Shown one piece after another: positions 16,835 through 26,545 of a DNA stretch of 64,000 nucleotides (positions are counted from its first letter, which is position 1; each line of letters starts with the position of its first letter). The notes under the pieces were generated by a model. That model was given only the letters and a program-made list of their open reading frames with translations. It was not told the DNA's origin and made no database searches. A program made the position numbers and the translations under genes. The DNA lies in the NCBI GenBank assembly GCA_024400195.1, contig JAKSNC010000001.1, positions 1 to 64,000 on the forward strand. The letters run 5' to 3'. Origin of the DNA: Bacteroidales bacterium (GTDB taxonomy: Bacteria; Bacteroidota; Bacteroidia; Bacteroidales; F082).

Positions 16835-17827
16835 TTATTCCTTATCTAATTTGTATTTGCTGATATTCATGCCAAATTCAAGTCCTTTACCTTTGACGAG
16901 GTCTTCGAGTTCGGTCAGTGATTTCTTGCCGAAGTTGCGGAATTTAAGCAAGTCGGCCTTGTTGTATGACACCAATTGTCCGAGAGTCTCAACCTCTGCA
17001 GCCTTAAGGCAGTTGAGTGCGCGAACCGACAGATCCATGTCTGTGAGTTTGGCTTTGAGGAGCTGACGGATATGAATTGAGTCTTCGTCAAATTCTTCTG
17101 ATATCGACTTATGTTCGTCCATGAGGGTGATTTTTTCCTCTGAGAAGAGCATAAAGTGGTAAATAAGAATCCTCGCGGCTTCCTTAAGTGCGTCTTTGGG
17201 ATCTATTGAACCGTCCGTTTCTATCTCAAGGATAAGTTTTTCATAGTCGGTCTTCTGCTCCACGCGGAAGTTCTCCATTCTGAAGCTGACGTTCTTTATG
17301 GGTGTATGAATTGAGTCAATCGCGATGGTGTTGACGGGTGCGCTGACGACCTTATTCTCGTCGGCGTTCACATATCCCCTGCCCTTGTTGATTGTCAACT
17401 CTATATTCAGTTTCACAGATGGATCCATGTGGCAGATGACGAGTTCTGGATTCAAAACCTGAAACACCTGAAGGAACTTGTTGATGTCGCCAGCGACAAA
17501 TTGTTCTTGTCCGCCGATGACGATGTTGACTTTCTCAAAAGTCTCACCTTGAATCTGTTGTTTAAAACGGACTTGTTTGAATTTCAAGACCATATCGGCC
17601 ACATCCTCGATAACACCCGGTATCGGTGCGAGTTCGTGTTCGACACCTTCGATGCGGATTGAGGTGATGGCGAATCCCTCCAGAGAGGAGAGGAGAACTC
17701 TTCTCATCGCATTACCGATTGTCATTGCGAAGCCTGGTTCAAGAGGACGAAATTCAAAGATTCCTTTTCTATCCGTTGATTCTACCATTGCGACCTGTTC
17801 AGGTCTTTGAAATGCTAATATTGCCAT
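16835..17827 (-). CDS. rpoA: RNA polymerase subunit alpha
   Basis: 330 residues. The N-terminal dimerisation domain (1 to about 235) contains [14 protein letters not shown], the hallmark helix, and [11 protein letters not shown]. The C-terminal domain (about 250-320) has [19 protein letters not shown] and [13 protein letters not shown], the two helix-hairpin-helix stretches that touch UP-element DNA and activators. It assembles beta and beta-prime, which are encoded at 47327-55528. Located 19 bp after rpsD and 5 bp before rplQ, the conserved alpha-operon order. Confidence 0.99.
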   Translation of the reverse strand: MAILAFQRPEQVAMVESTDRKGIFEFRPLEPGFAMTIGNAMRRVLLSSLEGFAITSIRIEGVEHELAPIPGVIEDVADMVLKFKQVRFKQQIQGETFEKVNIVIGGQEQFVAGDINKFLQVFQVLNPELVICHMDPSVKLNIELTINKGRGYVNADENKVVSAPVNTIAIDSIHTPIKNVSFRMENFRVEQKTDYEKLILEIETDGSIDPKDALKEAARILIYHFMLFSEEKITLMDEHKSISEEFDEDSIHIRQLLKAKLTDMDLSVRALNCLKAAEVETLGQLVSYNKADLLKFRNFGKKSLTELEDLVKGKGLEFGMNISKYKLDKE

Positions 17828-17846
17828 AATATCAGTTTATATTCGA

Positions 17847-18452
17847 TTATTTAGAATACAACTCAACGATAAGCTGTTCGTTGATGTTTTCCGGAATGTC
17901 GGCGCGTTCAGGATAGTTCATGAATTTGCCGCTGAGTTTTGCTGCATCCCATTCAAGCCAAGGGAAACTGTTGGAGTGTCCTGACACGCTGTTGGTGATG
18001 ACTTCGAGGCTCTTTGAGCGTTCGCGGACGGAGACGATGTCGCCGACCTTAACCATGTACGACGGGATGTTAACCACTTCGCCGTTGACTGTGATGTGGC
18101 AGTGACTGACGAGCTGACGGGCTGCCGCACGTGTCGGGGCTATACCGAAGCGATAGACGAGGTTATCGAGGCGTGACTCAATGAGTTGGAGAAGAATCTC
18201 ACCTGTGATGCCTTTCTTACGGCTTGCTTTCTCGAATGTATTTCTGAACTGACGTTCGAGGATACCGTAAGTGTATTTCGCTTTCTGTTTTTCCTGAAGC
18301 TGCATACCGTACTCAGAAGTTTTCTTTCTCTTCTTCATCAGGCCATGCTGTCCTGGAGGGAAATTTCTTTTTTCGTAGTATTTATCGGAACCATAGATGG
18401 GTTCTCCGAATTTACGGGCTATTTTAGTCTTAGGACCTGTATATCTTGCCAT
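17847..18452 (-). CDS. rpsD: 30S ribosomal protein S4
   Basis: 201 residues. Starts [16 protein letters not shown]; the S4 RNA-binding domain at about 95-155 carries [11 protein letters not shown] and [17 protein letters not shown]. Lacks the Cys-rich zinc knuckle of some N-termini (this is the C-minus form). S4 starts 30S body assembly and in E. coli represses the alpha operon by binding its leader. It precedes rpoA by 19 bp. Confidence 0.99.
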   Translation of the reverse strand: MARYTGPKTKIARKFGEPIYGSDKYYEKRNFPPGQHGLMKKRKKTSEYGMQLQEKQKAKYTYGILERQFRNTFEKASRKKGITGEILLQLIESRLDNLVYRFGIAPTRAAARQLVSHCHITVNGEVVNIPSYMVKVGDIVSVRERSKSLEVITNSVSGHSNSFPWLEWDAAKLSGKFMNYPERADIPENINEQLIVELYSK

Positions 18453-18478
18453 AACTTTCTCTTTTTAATGTTCTACAA

Positions 18479-18868
18479 TTACACTCTTCTGCGTTTAGGC
18501 GGACGGCAGCCATTGTGCGGCAATGGTGTTACGTCGATGATTTCGGTCACTTCCACTCCTGAGGTGTGGATGGCGCGGATTGCTGATTCGCGGCCCTGGC
18601 CCGGTCCCTTTACATAAACTTTTACTTTACGTAATCCCAAGTCGTATGCTGTCTTAGAGCATTCCTCTGCAGCCATTTGAGCAGCATAAGGCGTGTTTTT
18701 CTTGGAGCCTTTAAAGCCCATCTTTCCGGCTGATGCCCAAGAAATGACTTGTCCTTCATTGTTTGTCAAGGACACGATGACGTTGTTGAAAGAAGCGTTG
18801 ATGAATGCCTTTCCGGCGGCTTCGATCTTAACAACACGTTTCTTGACTGTTTTCGTGTTTTTTGCCAT
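18479..18868 (-). CDS. rpsK: 30S ribosomal protein S11
   Basis: 129 residues. Recognised from [34 protein letters not shown] and the C-terminal [18 protein letters not shown], the segment that contacts 16S rRNA at the platform near the E site. The basic N-terminal tail ([14 protein letters not shown]) is slightly longer than in E. coli. A 76-bp gap separates it from rpsM, with an imperfect hairpin at 18922-18942. Confidence 0.99.
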   Translation of the reverse strand: MAKNTKTVKKRVVKIEAAGKAFINASFNNVIVSLTNNEGQVISWASAGKMGFKGSKKNTPYAAQMAAEECSKTAYDLGLRKVKVYVKGPGQGRESAIRAIHTSGVEVTEIIDVTPLPHNGCRPPKRRRV

Positions 18869-18944
18869 TTTTTGTTAAATAATTTATTTAATGGTTTTCT
18901 ATAATCCAGCCATATTGTAGCGAAGACTCTAACGACGTCTTCAA

Positions 18945-19322
18945 TTACTTAGTGGCCTTCTTCTTATTGGCGACGGTCTTCTTCTTACCTTTACGTGTGC
19001 GGGCGTTGTTCTTTGTGCTTTGTCCGCGGAGAGGCAGTCCGAGACGGTGGCGGATTCCTCTGTAACATCCTATATCCATCAAACGTTTGATGTTCATCTG
19101 GACCTCACTGCGGAGTTCACCTTCCACTTTGAATTCATCTGCTATTATGTTACGGATGGCGTTCTGTTCGTCATCGGTCCAATCCTGGACCTTCTTTTCA
19201 GCTTCAACGCCGGCCTTGCTCAAGATTGTCTTGGCAGCCGAACGGCCTATTCCGTAAATGTAGGTTAACGATATTTGTCCCTGTTTGTTGTTCGGGATAT
19301 CCACACCAGCGATTCTTGCCAT
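18945..19322 (-). CDS. rpsM: 30S ribosomal protein S13
   Basis: 125 residues. [26 protein letters not shown] is the standard S13 opening; the helix-two-turn-helix and the conserved [22 protein letters not shown] tail are present. The tail reaches the P-site tRNA and S19 in the head. It ends in a Lys-rich run. It follows rpmJ by 19 bp. Confidence 0.99.
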   Translation of the reverse strand: MARIAGVDIPNNKQGQISLTYIYGIGRSAAKTILSKAGVEAEKKVQDWTDDEQNAIRNIIADEFKVEGELRSEVQMNIKRLMDIGCYRGIRHRLGLPLRGQSTKNNARTRKGKKKTVANKKKATK

Positions 19323-19341
19323 ATTTTTTCTGTTTTTTTAA

Positions 19342-19458
19342 TTAACCCTGACGTTGTTTTTCCTTGGGGTTCTTTTTGTTAATAACGTACAATTTGCCCT
19401 TACGACGCACTATCTTGCAGTCTTCGGATCTTTTTTTGATTGATGCTCTTACTTTCAT
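19342..19458 (-). CDS. rpmJ: 50S ribosomal protein L36
   Basis: A 38-residue gene read between the rpsM start and infA: start ATG 19456-19458, stop 19342-19344. It begins [15 protein letters not shown] and ends [10 protein letters not shown]. Of the four zinc ligands of the classical form (three Cys and a His) only one Cys remains, so this is the zinc-free (C-minus) form usual in Bacteroidetes. It has a close TACCTTTG -7 box, which suggests that rpmJ-rpsM-rpsK-rpsD-rpoA-rplQ can be transcribed separately from the upstream genes. Confidence 0.96.
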   Translation of the reverse strand: MKVRASIKKRSEDCKIVRRKGKLYVINKKNPKEKQRQG

Positions 19459-19487
19459 TATATTGAATTTTTACTTTTTTCGCGGCG

Positions 19488-19495
19488 CAAAGGTA
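19488..19495 (-). promoter_or_regulatory. Internal -7 box upstream of rpmJ
   Basis: Minus strand TACCTTTG followed by CG in the 73-bp infA-rpmJ gap, giving a leader of about 23 nt. The same TACCTTTGC word heads the str operon. Confidence 0.55.
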
Positions 19496-19531
19496 CGATT
19501 TTTTTTTCAAACTTCGACCTTTATTTTCCAA

Positions 19532-19750
19532 TTATTTGTATCTGAATGAAATGCGGCCTTTCGTAAGATCGTAGGGTGACATTTCAAGTTTCACCCTGTC
19601 TCCGGGAAGGATTCGAATATAATGCATTCTCATTTTTCCGGATATGTGCGCAAGCACCACGAGTCCGTTCTCCAACTCTACCTTAAACATAGCATTGGCG
19701 AGCGATTCGATGACGGTGCCGTCTTGTTCTATTACATCCTGCTTTGCCAT
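19532..19750 (-). CDS. infA: Translation initiation factor IF-1
   Basis: 72 residues, exactly the family size, forming a single OB fold. It opens [17 protein letters not shown] and contains the typical [27 protein letters not shown] and [15 protein letters not shown] blocks. IF-1 fills the A site of the 30S during initiation. It starts 2 bp after map; the 73-bp gap behind it has an internal promoter. Confidence 0.99.
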   Translation of the reverse strand: MAKQDVIEQDGTVIESLANAMFKVELENGLVVLAHISGKMRMHYIRILPGDRVKLEMSPYDLTKGRISFRYK

Positions 19751-19752
19751 TA

Positions 19753-20526
19753 TTACAACAATTTATTTTGTTCTATGAAATCAAAACTTGAGAGTATTTC
19801 GGCTTTGCCTTCCCTGACCACTACGTCGTGTTCGAAATGCGCGGCAGACTTTTTGTCGCGCGTGACGATCGTCCAACCGTCGCGTTCCTGGAAGACTTCC
19901 TTCTTGCCCATAGTTATCATCGGTTCGATTGCTATGACCATGTTTTTTGAAAGTTTCGTTCCTGTTCCCCTATTGCCGTAATTAGGCACCTGTGGGTCTT
20001 CGTGCATTTTACGTCCGACGCCGTGTCCGACAAGTTCGCGCACCACGCCGTAACCGAAACTCTCAACATAACTCTGTACCGCATAGCCTATGTCGCCAAC
20101 ACGGTTGCCGACGACTGCGGCTTCAATGCCCTTATAGAGAGACTCTTTAGTTCTTCTGAGAAGCATCTTCACTTCTTCAGAAACCTCGCCGACCATAAAG
20201 GTGAAGGCAGAATCGCCAACGTAACCATCCAAAATGGTACCGCAGTCAACGGACACGACATCTCCGTCTCGAAGCTCATAATTGCCCGGAATGCCGTGGA
20301 CAACCTGTTCGTTGACAGAGATACAGAGGCTTCCAGGGAATCCGCAGTACCCTTTGAAAGCGGGTACTGCACGATTATCCCTGATAAACTCTTCGGCTAT
20401 TCTGTCGAGTTCAATCGTCTTGACACCCGGACGAATATGCTTCTCCACTTCACCGAGGGTCTTTCCCACGAGCAGGGCAGCTTCTCTGAGCAGAGCTATT
20501 TCCGATTCCGTTCTGTTATGAATCAT
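19753..20526 (-). CDS. map: Methionine aminopeptidase, type I
   Basis: 257 residues. It removes the starting Met from new proteins. The five metal ligands are visible in [16 protein letters not shown] (two Asp), [13 protein letters not shown] (His), AIEPMIT (Glu) and the C-terminal EHDVVV (Glu), with the substrate-side HGIPG loop in the first third. No N-terminal zinc-finger extension, so it is the short bacterial form. Its place between secY and infA is the conserved spc-operon order. Confidence 0.98.
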   Translation of the reverse strand: MIHNRTESEIALLREAALLVGKTLGEVEKHIRPGVKTIELDRIAEEFIRDNRAVPAFKGYCGFPGSLCISVNEQVVHGIPGNYELRDGDVVSVDCGTILDGYVGDSAFTFMVGEVSEEVKMLLRRTKESLYKGIEAAVVGNRVGDIGYAVQSYVESFGYGVVRELVGHGVGRKMHEDPQVPNYGNRGTGTKLSKNMVIAIEPMITMGKKEVFQERDGWTIVTRDKKSAAHFEHDVVVREGKAEILSSFDFIEQNKLL

Positions 20527-20540
20527 AGTTCAAAAACAAA

Positions 20541-21941
20541 TTATCCCATACGTCCTTTCAGGCGTCCGGTTTTGGTAAGACCATCATAACCACGCATCAA
20601 GAGATGGCTGTGGATTTGTTGGACTGTGTCAAGGACGACTCCCACGAGGATCAGCAGTGAAGTACCGCCGTAGAACTGTGAGAATTGGTGGTTGACACCC
20701 ATGATTGAAACCAATGACGGCATAATTGCGACGACACCAAGGAATATTGAACCCGGCAGGGTTATTCTCGACATCACGACATCGATGAAATCTTTGGTCT
20801 TCTTACCCGGTTGCACGCCTGGTATAAAGCCACCGTTCTTCTTAAGGTCTTCTGCCATCTGCTGCGGATTTATCGTAACAGCCGTATAGAAATACGTGAA
20901 GGCTATGATCATGAGGAAGAACACGAAGTTGTACCAGAAACCGTTCATATTGGTAAACGCAGTCATAAATCCGCTCATGCTTTCTGTCTGCGAATAACCT
21001 ATGATGGTAATCGGGATGAACATGATAGCCTGTGCGAAGATGATAGGCATAACACCGGCTGCATTAACCTTAAGCGGTATGTACTGGCGTACTCCGCCGT
21101 ACTGTTTGTTGCCGATGACACGTTTGGCATATTGAACCGGTATCTTGCGGGTACCTTGTACGAGTGCTATTGTAGCAATAATCACGAGTACGAGGAACAC
21201 CAATTCAAGCAAGAAGAAGATCGGACCACCTGTACCTTCCGTAAAGCGCGATGCCACTTCGGCGAAGAGTGCAAATGGGAGTCGGGCGATGATACCAATC
21301 ATGATTATCAACGATATACCATTACCTATTCCCTTATCGGTTATACGCTCACCGAGCCACATTATGAACAATGTTCCTGCAATGAGGATTATCACGGATG
21401 AAATCCAGAAGAACAATGTAGGTGCAGCTCCGTTAAACGGATAGATGGCGGCAGCTGGAAGTTGTGCACGCAAGTTGGCAATATAACCAGGAGCCTGTAC
21501 TGCTACTATAAGGACAGTGCCGTAACGGGTTATCTGATTGATTTTGTTGCGGCCGCTCTCGCCTTCGCGCTGGAGGCGCTGGAAATACGGGATGGCCATA
21601 CCAAGCAGTTGCACGATGATGGAGGAGGTGATGTAGGGCATAATACCTAATGCGAACACCGAGGCATTTGCAAAAGCACCACCGGAGAACATATTCAACA
21701 AACCGAGAAGACCCTCGCTACTCTGGTTTTTCAACTGAGCAAGCTGATTGGGGTCAACTCCGGGCAGAACCACGTAAGAACCGAAACGATATATTAAAAT
21801 AATCAGAATCGTGTAGGTGATACGCTTACGGAGTTCTTCGATTTTAAAGATATTCCGGATGTTTGTCCTGAGTTTGGCATTGGCCCAAAGGAGGGCAGCC
21901 ACCACACAACAAACCAGAATAACTATTAACAACTCCTTCAT
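20541..21941 (-). CDS. secY: Protein translocase subunit SecY, with an extra N-terminal hydrophobic segment
   Basis: 466 residues. It is the channel subunit of the Sec translocon. The canonical protein is recognised from NIFKIEELRKRITYTILI, the plug-region GLLGLLNMFSGGAFANASVFALGIMPYI, RITDKGIGNGISL and the C-terminal LLMRGYDGLTKTG. The usual start would be near residue 22, but there is no start codon there; the reading frame begins 22 residues earlier with MKELLIVILVCCVVAALLWAN, a hydrophobic stretch able to span or dip into the membrane. The frame is clean and starts 16 bp after rplO, so the extension appears real. SecE is encoded at 58458-58649. Confidence 0.96.
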   Translation of the reverse strand: MKELLIVILVCCVVAALLWANAKLRTNIRNIFKIEELRKRITYTILIILIYRFGSYVVLPGVDPNQLAQLKNQSSEGLLGLLNMFSGGAFANASVFALGIMPYITSSIIVQLLGMAIPYFQRLQREGESGRNKINQITRYGTVLIVAVQAPGYIANLRAQLPAAAIYPFNGAAPTLFFWISSVIILIAGTLFIMWLGERITDKGIGNGISLIIMIGIIARLPFALFAEVASRFTEGTGGPIFFLLELVFLVLVIIATIALVQGTRKIPVQYAKRVIGNKQYGGVRQYIPLKVNAAGVMPIIFAQAIMFIPITIIGYSQTESMSGFMTAFTNMNGFWYNFVFFLMIIAFTYFYTAVTINPQQMAEDLKKNGGFIPGVQPGKKTKDFIDVVMSRITLPGSIFLGVVAIMPSLVSIMGVNHQFSQFYGGTSLLILVGVVLDTVQQIHSHLLMRGYDGLTKTGRLKGRMG

Positions 21942-21957
21942 TTCTCGTTAGTTTTTG

Positions 21958-22401
21958 TTATATTTTCTCTATGCTTCCACCAAGTTTGGTGATTGCCTCT
22001 TCCGCACTCTTTGAGAAGGCGTTGGCTTTCACGTTCACTTTGACAGTCAACTCACCTCTTCCGAGGATCTTCACGAGTTCGTTTCTACCGATGACGCGGT
22101 TCTCTCTGAGGAGTTCCGGCGTTATTTCGGTGATACCCGAATTTGCGAAGTCTTGGAGAGTCTCAAGATTCACAGCATGATAGCTGACGCGGTTGATATT
22201 TTTGAAGCCGTACTTAGGTACAAGACGGGTAAGAGGCATCTGACCTCCTTCATAACCAATCTTGTGTGAGGTACCTGAGCGTGAACCGGCTCCCTTGTGA
22301 CCACGTGTAGAAGTGCCGCCTCTGCCGGAACCTTGTCCGCGGCCTATTCTCTTGCGGCTTTTGATTGAACCCTCTGCGGGTTTCAGACTACTAAGATCCA
22401 T
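21958..22401 (-). CDS. rplO: 50S ribosomal protein L15
   Basis: 147 residues. The N-terminal Gly/Arg-rich tail (RKRIGRGQGSGRGGTSTRGHKG) reaches into 23S rRNA; the globular C-terminal domain carries GGQMPLTRLVPKYGF and VIGRNELVKILG. Late-assembling protein of the 50S. Sits directly upstream of secY. Confidence 0.99.
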   Translation of the reverse strand: MDLSSLKPAEGSIKSRKRIGRGQGSGRGGTSTRGHKGAGSRSGTSHKIGYEGGQMPLTRLVPKYGFKNINRVSYHAVNLETLQDFANSGITEITPELLRENRVIGRNELVKILGRGELTVKVNVKANAFSKSAEEAITKLGGSIEKI

Positions 22402-22427
22402 AGTATTTGAATTTTCTTAGTTCAACA

Positions 22428-22598
22428 TTAAATTTTCTTCAAAAGGTGTTCTACTTTTCTAACCATTCCGGCGATGCAGGGGTTGTCCGTATCAAGTTCT
22501 ACGACCTGGTGCATTCTGTGGAAACCAAGCGACAGAAGTGTGTCTTTCTGGTCTTGTGGGCGGCCTATACCGCTTTTCACTTGTTCATACTTAACCAT
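22428..22598 (-). CDS. rpmD: 50S ribosomal protein L30
   Basis: 56 residues, found between rplO and rpsE: start ATG 22596-22598, stop 22428-22430. The product starts MVKYEQVKSGIGRPQDQK and contains TLLSLGFHRMHQVVEL, the L30 ferredoxin-like signature. Length is typical of bacterial L30. It lies 14 bp after rpsE and 26 bp before rplO. Confidence 0.97.
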   Translation of the reverse strand: MVKYEQVKSGIGRPQDQKDTLLSLGFHRMHQVVELDTDNPCIAGMVRKVEHLLKKI

Positions 22599-22612
22599 AA
22601 TTTTGTCTCCTT

Positions 22613-23125
22613 TTAACCGTTAAACACTACATCGAGGGATACGCCTCTCATTTTTGCGATGGTCTTTGCGTCGCGCATCTGGCTGAGGGCTGCAAAAGTA
22701 GCCTTCACGACAGAGTGCGGGTTTGACGAACCCTTTGATTTTGCGAGAACGTTCTTCACACCGACACTTTCAAGCACAGCACGCATTGCACCGCCGGCTA
22801 TAACACCGGTACCAGGGGTGGCCGGCTGGATATAGACGTATGCGCCACAGTATTTGCCGTATTGTTCGTGTGGAAGTGTGCCGTTGATTACCGGCACCGT
22901 GATGATGTTCTTCTTCGCGTCTTCTATACCTTTGGAAACGGCTGCCTGAACTTCTTTGGCCTTGCCGAGTCCGTATCCCACTCTGCCGTTTTCGTCGCCA
23001 ACGACAACGATAGCTGCAAACGTGAACGTACGTCCTCCTTTAGTAACCTTGGTAACGCGATTCACTTTGACGACACGCTCTTTGAACTGGGATTCAGTGT
23101 TTTCTTGTCTTACGTTTTGTGTCAT
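22613..23125 (-). CDS. rpsE: 30S ribosomal protein S5
   Basis: 170 residues. The N-terminal double-stranded RNA-binding fold has [22 protein letters not shown] and [10 protein letters not shown]; the C-terminal part carries APATPGTG-like [19 protein letters not shown] and [14 protein letters not shown]5 lines the mRNA entry tunnel and affects accuracy. Gap to rplR is 5 bp. Confidence 0.99.
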   Translation of the reverse strand: MTQNVRQENTESQFKERVVKVNRVTKVTKGGRTFTFAAIVVVGDENGRVGYGLGKAKEVQAAVSKGIEDAKKNIITVPVINGTLPHEQYGKYCGAYVYIQPATPGTGVIAGGAMRAVLESVGVKNVLAKSKGSSNPHSVVKATFAALSQMRDAKTIAKMRGVSLDVVFNG

Positions 23126-23130
23126 AGCTA

Positions 23131-23487
23131 TTAGAATTTTAATCCACCATTACGAGCGCCATCGGCAAGCGATTTCACTCTACCGTGATACAAATAACCA
23201 TTACGGTCGAACACTACGGTTTCAATACCGGCGGCTTTGGCCTTTTCAGCCACGAGTGCGCCGACCTTGGCGGCCTGTTCGACCTTTGTGATCTTCTCTT
23301 CTTCGATTCCGTTCTCGCGTGAACATGCAGAAACCAGGGTGATTCCTTTGGTGTCGTCTATCAGTTGAACGTAAATCTGCTTATTGCTTCTGAAGACGGA
23401 CATTCTGGGGCGTTCTGCGGTGCCGCTGACGACTCTTCTTACGCGCTTCTTGATAGTCAGTCTTCTCTCAATTTTCTTGTTTGCCAT
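23131..23487 (-). CDS. rplR: 50S ribosomal protein L18
   Basis: 118 residues, standard size. Recognised from [27 protein letters not shown] at the start and [22 protein letters not shown] at the end. It binds 5S rRNA with L5 and anchors it in the central protuberance. Confidence 0.99.
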   Translation of the reverse strand: MANKKIERRLTIKKRVRRVVSGTAERPRMSVFRSNKQIYVQLIDDTKGITLVSACSRENGIEEEKITKVEQAAKVGALVAEKAKAAGIETVVFDRNGYLYHGRVKSLADGARNGGLKF

Positions 23488-23517
23488 CTTAATTGCGTTT
23501 TTTCAATTTTGATACCA

Positions 23518-24075
23518 TTATTTACCGGCTGCCTTGCCTTGTTTACGTCTCAACACTTCATCGACGAACTTGACACCCTTGCCTTTGTACGGTTCGGGTT
23601 TGCGGAACGAACGTATTTTTGCTGCTACCTGGCCGAGGAGCTGTTTGTCGTAAGAACGCAGTTTGATGATCGGGTTCTTACCTTTTTCGTTCACTGTCTC
23701 GACTTCGACTTCGTCCGACAACACCATATAGATGCTGTGTGAGAATCCGAGTGCGAGTTCAAGCTGATGTTTGCCTTTAGCTTCGGCCTTGTAGCCGACG
23801 CCGACGAGTTCCATCTGTTTTTCAAAACCTTTGGAGACTCCGACAACCATGTTGTTGAACAGGGCGCGATAGAGGCCGTGCATTGCTCCGGCATGCTCGA
23901 TTGGAGCTGGTTCGAGAATGATGTTGTTATCCTCGATTTTCACGATGACTGCATCGTGGAATTCTTGAGAAAGCTGGCCGAGTTTGCCTTTAACTGAGAA
24001 CACGCCGTTCTCGACTTTCACTTCGACACCCTCAGGGATGGCGATGGGCATTTTGCCTATTCTTGATAATGACAT
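23518..24075 (-). CDS. rplF: 50S ribosomal protein L6
   Basis: 185 residues with the two repeated L6 domains: SRIGKMPIAIPEGVEVKVENG opens the first, and LVGVGYKAEAKGKHQLELALGFSH links to the second. The conserved C-terminal PEPYKGKGVKFVDEVLRRKQGKAAGK is intact. It lies near the factor-binding site. 17 bp after rpsH. Confidence 0.99.
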   Translation of the reverse strand: MSLSRIGKMPIAIPEGVEVKVENGVFSVKGKLGQLSQEFHDAVIVKIEDNNIILEPAPIEHAGAMHGLYRALFNNMVVGVSKGFEKQMELVGVGYKAEAKGKHQLELALGFSHSIYMVLSDEVEVETVNEKGKNPIIKLRSYDKQLLGQVAAKIRSFRKPEPYKGKGVKFVDEVLRRKQGKAAGK

Positions 24076-24092
24076 AGTTTCTCTCCTTTCAA

Positions 24093-24491
24093 TTAACTAA
24101 CGTAGCACATCACCTCGCCTCCGATATGGAGTTTGCGGGCTTCCTTATCTGTCATAATTCCTTTCGATGTCGAAATGATAGCGATACCGAGGCCGTTTAG
24201 GACTCTTGGAAGGTTTTCGGAATCGGCGTATCTGCGGAGACCAGGTCTTGAAACGCGGTCTATAGTCGTGATGGCCGAAACCTTATTCACCGGGTTGTAT
24301 TTGAGGGCTATCTTTATAGTGCCCTGAGGACCTTCGTCTTCGAATTTATAGTTAAGGATATAGCCTTGCTGGAACAAAATTTCAGTTATGGCCTTCTTAA
24401 CGTTCGAGGCGGGAATCTCGACGATTCTGTGTTTTGCGTTGACGGCATTACGAATGCGGGTCAAAAAATCTGCTATAGGGTCTGTAATCAT
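24093..24491 (-). CDS. rpsH: 30S ribosomal protein S8
   Basis: 132 residues. [16 protein letters not shown] is the typical opening; the C-terminal half carries [38 protein letters not shown] (quoted in parts), the 16S helix-21 binding region. In E. coli S8 also represses the spc operon. 18 bp after rpsN. Confidence 0.99.
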   Translation of the reverse strand: MITDPIADFLTRIRNAVNAKHRIVEIPASNVKKAITEILFQQGYILNYKFEDEGPQGTIKIALKYNPVNKVSAITTIDRVSRPGLRRYADSENLPRVLNGLGIAIISTSKGIMTDKEARKLHIGGEVMCYVS

Positions 24492-24509
24492 TGCTTAAGA
24501 TTTAATGTA

Positions 24510-24779
24510 TTACCAACTTGCTTTTTTCACACCCGGGATCAAGCCTTTAAGTGCCATTTCACGGAAGTTGATACGTGAAATGCCGAACTGACGCATGTAG
24601 CCTTTCGGACGGCCCGTAAGCTGACAACGATTATGCAGACGCACGGGAGAGGCGTTTTTCGGAAGTTTCTGAAGACCGATAAAATCTCCGGCTTCCTTGA
24701 GGGCCTTGCGTTTCTCGGCGTATTTCTCAACCATTTGTCTTCTTTTGCGCTCACGCGCTTTCATTGACTCTTTTGCCAT
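24510..24779 (-). CDS. rpsN: 30S ribosomal protein S14 (zinc-independent form)
   Basis: 89 residues. [15 protein letters not shown] opens it and [20 protein letters not shown] is the conserved C-terminal core. The CxxC pairs of the zinc-binding short form are absent and the length is that of the C-minus class. It sits in the 30S head beside S3 and S10; 6 bp after rplE. Confidence 0.98.
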   Translation of the reverse strand: MAKESMKARERKRRQMVEKYAEKRKALKEAGDFIGLQKLPKNASPVRLHNRCQLTGRPKGYMRQFGISRINFREMALKGLIPGVKKASW

Positions 24780-24785
24780 AGCTCA

Positions 24786-25343
24786 CTATTTTTTCTGGTT
24801 TTTAAAAGGAAGTCCGAACTGCTTGAGGAGGAACATCGCCTCTTTATCGGTGTTGGCCGATGTGACGAATGTGATGTTCATACCGTTGATGCGGTTGACC
24901 TTGTCCATATCGATTTCGGGGAAGATAATCTGCTCGGTGATACCGAAGCTGTAGTTGCCACGACCGTCGAAACCTTTGTCGTTAATACCCTTAAAGTCAC
25001 GCACGCGTGGAAGAGCCACAGCGATCAGACGTTCGAGAAACTCGTACATTCTGTCGCCACGCAGTGTCACACGGACGCCTATCGGGTTACCACGACGCAA
25101 CTTGAAGTTTGACACGTCGTGTCTGGAAATTGTCGGTACGGCTTTCTGTCCGGTGATAGCTGTCATTTCCTCTACACCATAGTCAATCAGTTTCTTGTCG
25201 GCCAATGCTGCGCCGATACCCTGATTGAGTGAAATTTTCAAAAGCCGTGGAACCTGCATAACAGTCGTGTAGCCGAACTCTTTGGTCATTGCAGGCACGA
25301 TTTCACTCTTGTACTGTACTTTTAATTTGGGTTGATAATTCAT
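24786..25343 (-). CDS. rplE: 50S ribosomal protein L5
   Basis: 185 residues. Conserved blocks are [35 protein letters not shown] (near the middle), [15 protein letters not shown] and [20 protein letters not shown]5 holds 5S rRNA and contacts P-site tRNA. Its start overlaps the rplX stop by 4 bp, implying translational coupling. Confidence 0.99.
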   Translation of the reverse strand: MNYQPKLKVQYKSEIVPAMTKEFGYTTVMQVPRLLKISLNQGIGAALADKKLIDYGVEEMTAITGQKAVPTISRHDVSNFKLRRGNPIGVRVTLRGDRMYEFLERLIAVALPRVRDFKGINDKGFDGRGNYSFGITEQIIFPEIDMDKVNRINGMNITFVTSANTDKEAMFLLKQFGLPFKNQKK

Positions 25344-25657
25344 TTGATTGTCTCTCCTGTTTTTTTGGAATAACGGACTGATTTACCATTTTCATCTTTC
25401 TTACGGCCTAAGCGTGACGGGATGCCTTTGCTGTCAACAACCATGAGGTTAGAGACATGGATTCCGGCTTCCTTTTTCACTATGCCGCCTTTTGGATTCT
25501 CGGTGCTTGGGCGAGCGTGCTTCGACACGAGGTTGACTCCTTCGACGACAGCTCTCTGTTTCTCGACATTAACGCTGAGAACGCGACCTGTCTTTCCCTT
25601 GGACTCTCCGGAGAGTACCTTTACGTTATCGCCTTTCTTTACAAACAATTTTGTCAT
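25340..25657 (-). CDS. rplX: 50S ribosomal protein L24
   Basis: 105 residues. The KOW motif is at the start ([21 protein letters not shown]), followed by [12 protein letters not shown] and the [10 protein letters not shown] strand. L24 starts 50S assembly by binding the 5' domain of 23S rRNA. 17 bp after rplN; overlaps rplE by 4 bp. Confidence 0.99.
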   Translation of the reverse strand: MTKLFVKKGDNVKVLSGESKGKTGRVLSVNVEKQRAVVEGVNLVSKHARPSTENPKGGIVKKEAGIHVSNLMVVDSKGIPSRLGRKKDENGKSVRYSKKTGETIK

Positions 25658-25674
25658 TTCTTTTTCCTTTCATA

Positions 25675-26043
25675 TTAAAGCACTTCTGGTGCCAAGGACA
25701 CTATTTTCGTATAAGATTTCTCACGCAACTCTCTGGCCACTGGTCCAAAGATACGCGTTCCAATCATTTCGCCCGTTCCGTTGAGGAGGACGCAGGCGTT
25801 GTCGTCGAAGCGGATGTAGGAACCGTCGGCGCGGCGTGTTTCCTTCTTGGTACGGACCACGACGGCTTTCACCACAGAACCTTTTTTCACGTTTCCACTG
25901 GGGATGGCGTCTTTGACGGATGCCACGATGACGTCGCCGATATGGGCATAACGTTTCTTGGTTCCGCCCAACACTCTGATGCAGAGAACTTCTTTTGCTC
26001 CGCTGTTGTCAGCTACTGCAAGTCTGGATTCTTGTTGTATCAT
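25675..26043 (-). CDS. rplN: 50S ribosomal protein L14
   Basis: 122 residues, exactly the usual length. Opens [19 protein letters not shown]; also [22 protein letters not shown] and [14 protein letters not shown]. Part of intersubunit bridges B5 and B8. Its start codon overlaps the rpsQ stop by one base. Confidence 0.99.
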   Translation of the reverse strand: MIQQESRLAVADNSGAKEVLCIRVLGGTKKRYAHIGDVIVASVKDAIPSGNVKKGSVVKAVVVRTKKETRRADGSYIRFDDNACVLLNGTGEMIGTRIFGPVARELREKSYTKIVSLAPEVL

Positions 26044-26300
26044 TACTTAGCCCTTTCTATTATTTCGACGAGTCTCCAACGTTTGTTCTTACTCAGCGGA
26101 CGGGTTTCCATAATGCGCACGGTGTCTCCGATATTGCATTCGTTCTTCTCATCGTGAGCCATAAAGCGCGTCGAGTTTTTAACGAATTTGCCGTAAATGG
26201 GGTGCTTTTTGCGGCGTTCCACTACAACGACGATGGTCTTGTCCATCTTATTGCTGGCAACGAGACCGATTCTCTCTTTTCTAAGGTTTCTTTCTTCCAT
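26043..26300 (-). CDS. rpsQ: 30S ribosomal protein S17
   Basis: 85 residues, a single OB-fold. Conserved blocks are [36 protein letters not shown] and [24 protein letters not shown] (in part). It binds the 5' domain of 16S rRNA early in assembly. 23 bp after rpmC. Confidence 0.99.
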   Translation of the reverse strand: MEERNLRKERIGLVASNKMDKTIVVVVERRKKHPIYGKFVKNSTRFMAHDEKNECNIGDTVRIMETRPLSKNKRWRLVEIIERAK

Positions 26301-26323
26301 TGTATTTCCTTTCGTCGTTTATG

Positions 26324-26530
26324 TTACTTGTTTTTTTGTTCTGCGTTCTGACGTTTGGTCAGTTCAGTCATCATTCTCGCAATGGTCTTGCGTGTAGCAG
26401 TCAGTTTGGAGGGGTTTTCCAACGGAGAGACGGCGTGGTTCATCTTCATTTTGATGTACTGCATACGTGTCTCTTCAAGGCGTTCCTTCAGGTCGGCTGT
26501 GCTCATTTCTCTAATTTCTTCCTGTTTCAT
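26324..26530 (-). CDS. rpmC: 50S ribosomal protein L29
   Basis: 68 residues, two antiparallel helices. Starts MKQEEIREMSTADLKERL and contains YIKMKMNHAVSPLENPSKL and RKTIARMMTEL, as in other L29 proteins. It sits beside the exit tunnel. The position between rplP and rpsQ is the conserved order. Confidence 0.98.
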   Translation of the reverse strand: MKQEEIREMSTADLKERLEETRMQYIKMKMNHAVSPLENPSKLTATRKTIARMMTELTKRQNAEQKNK

Positions 26531-26545
26531 AGTAGGATGTGTTGA

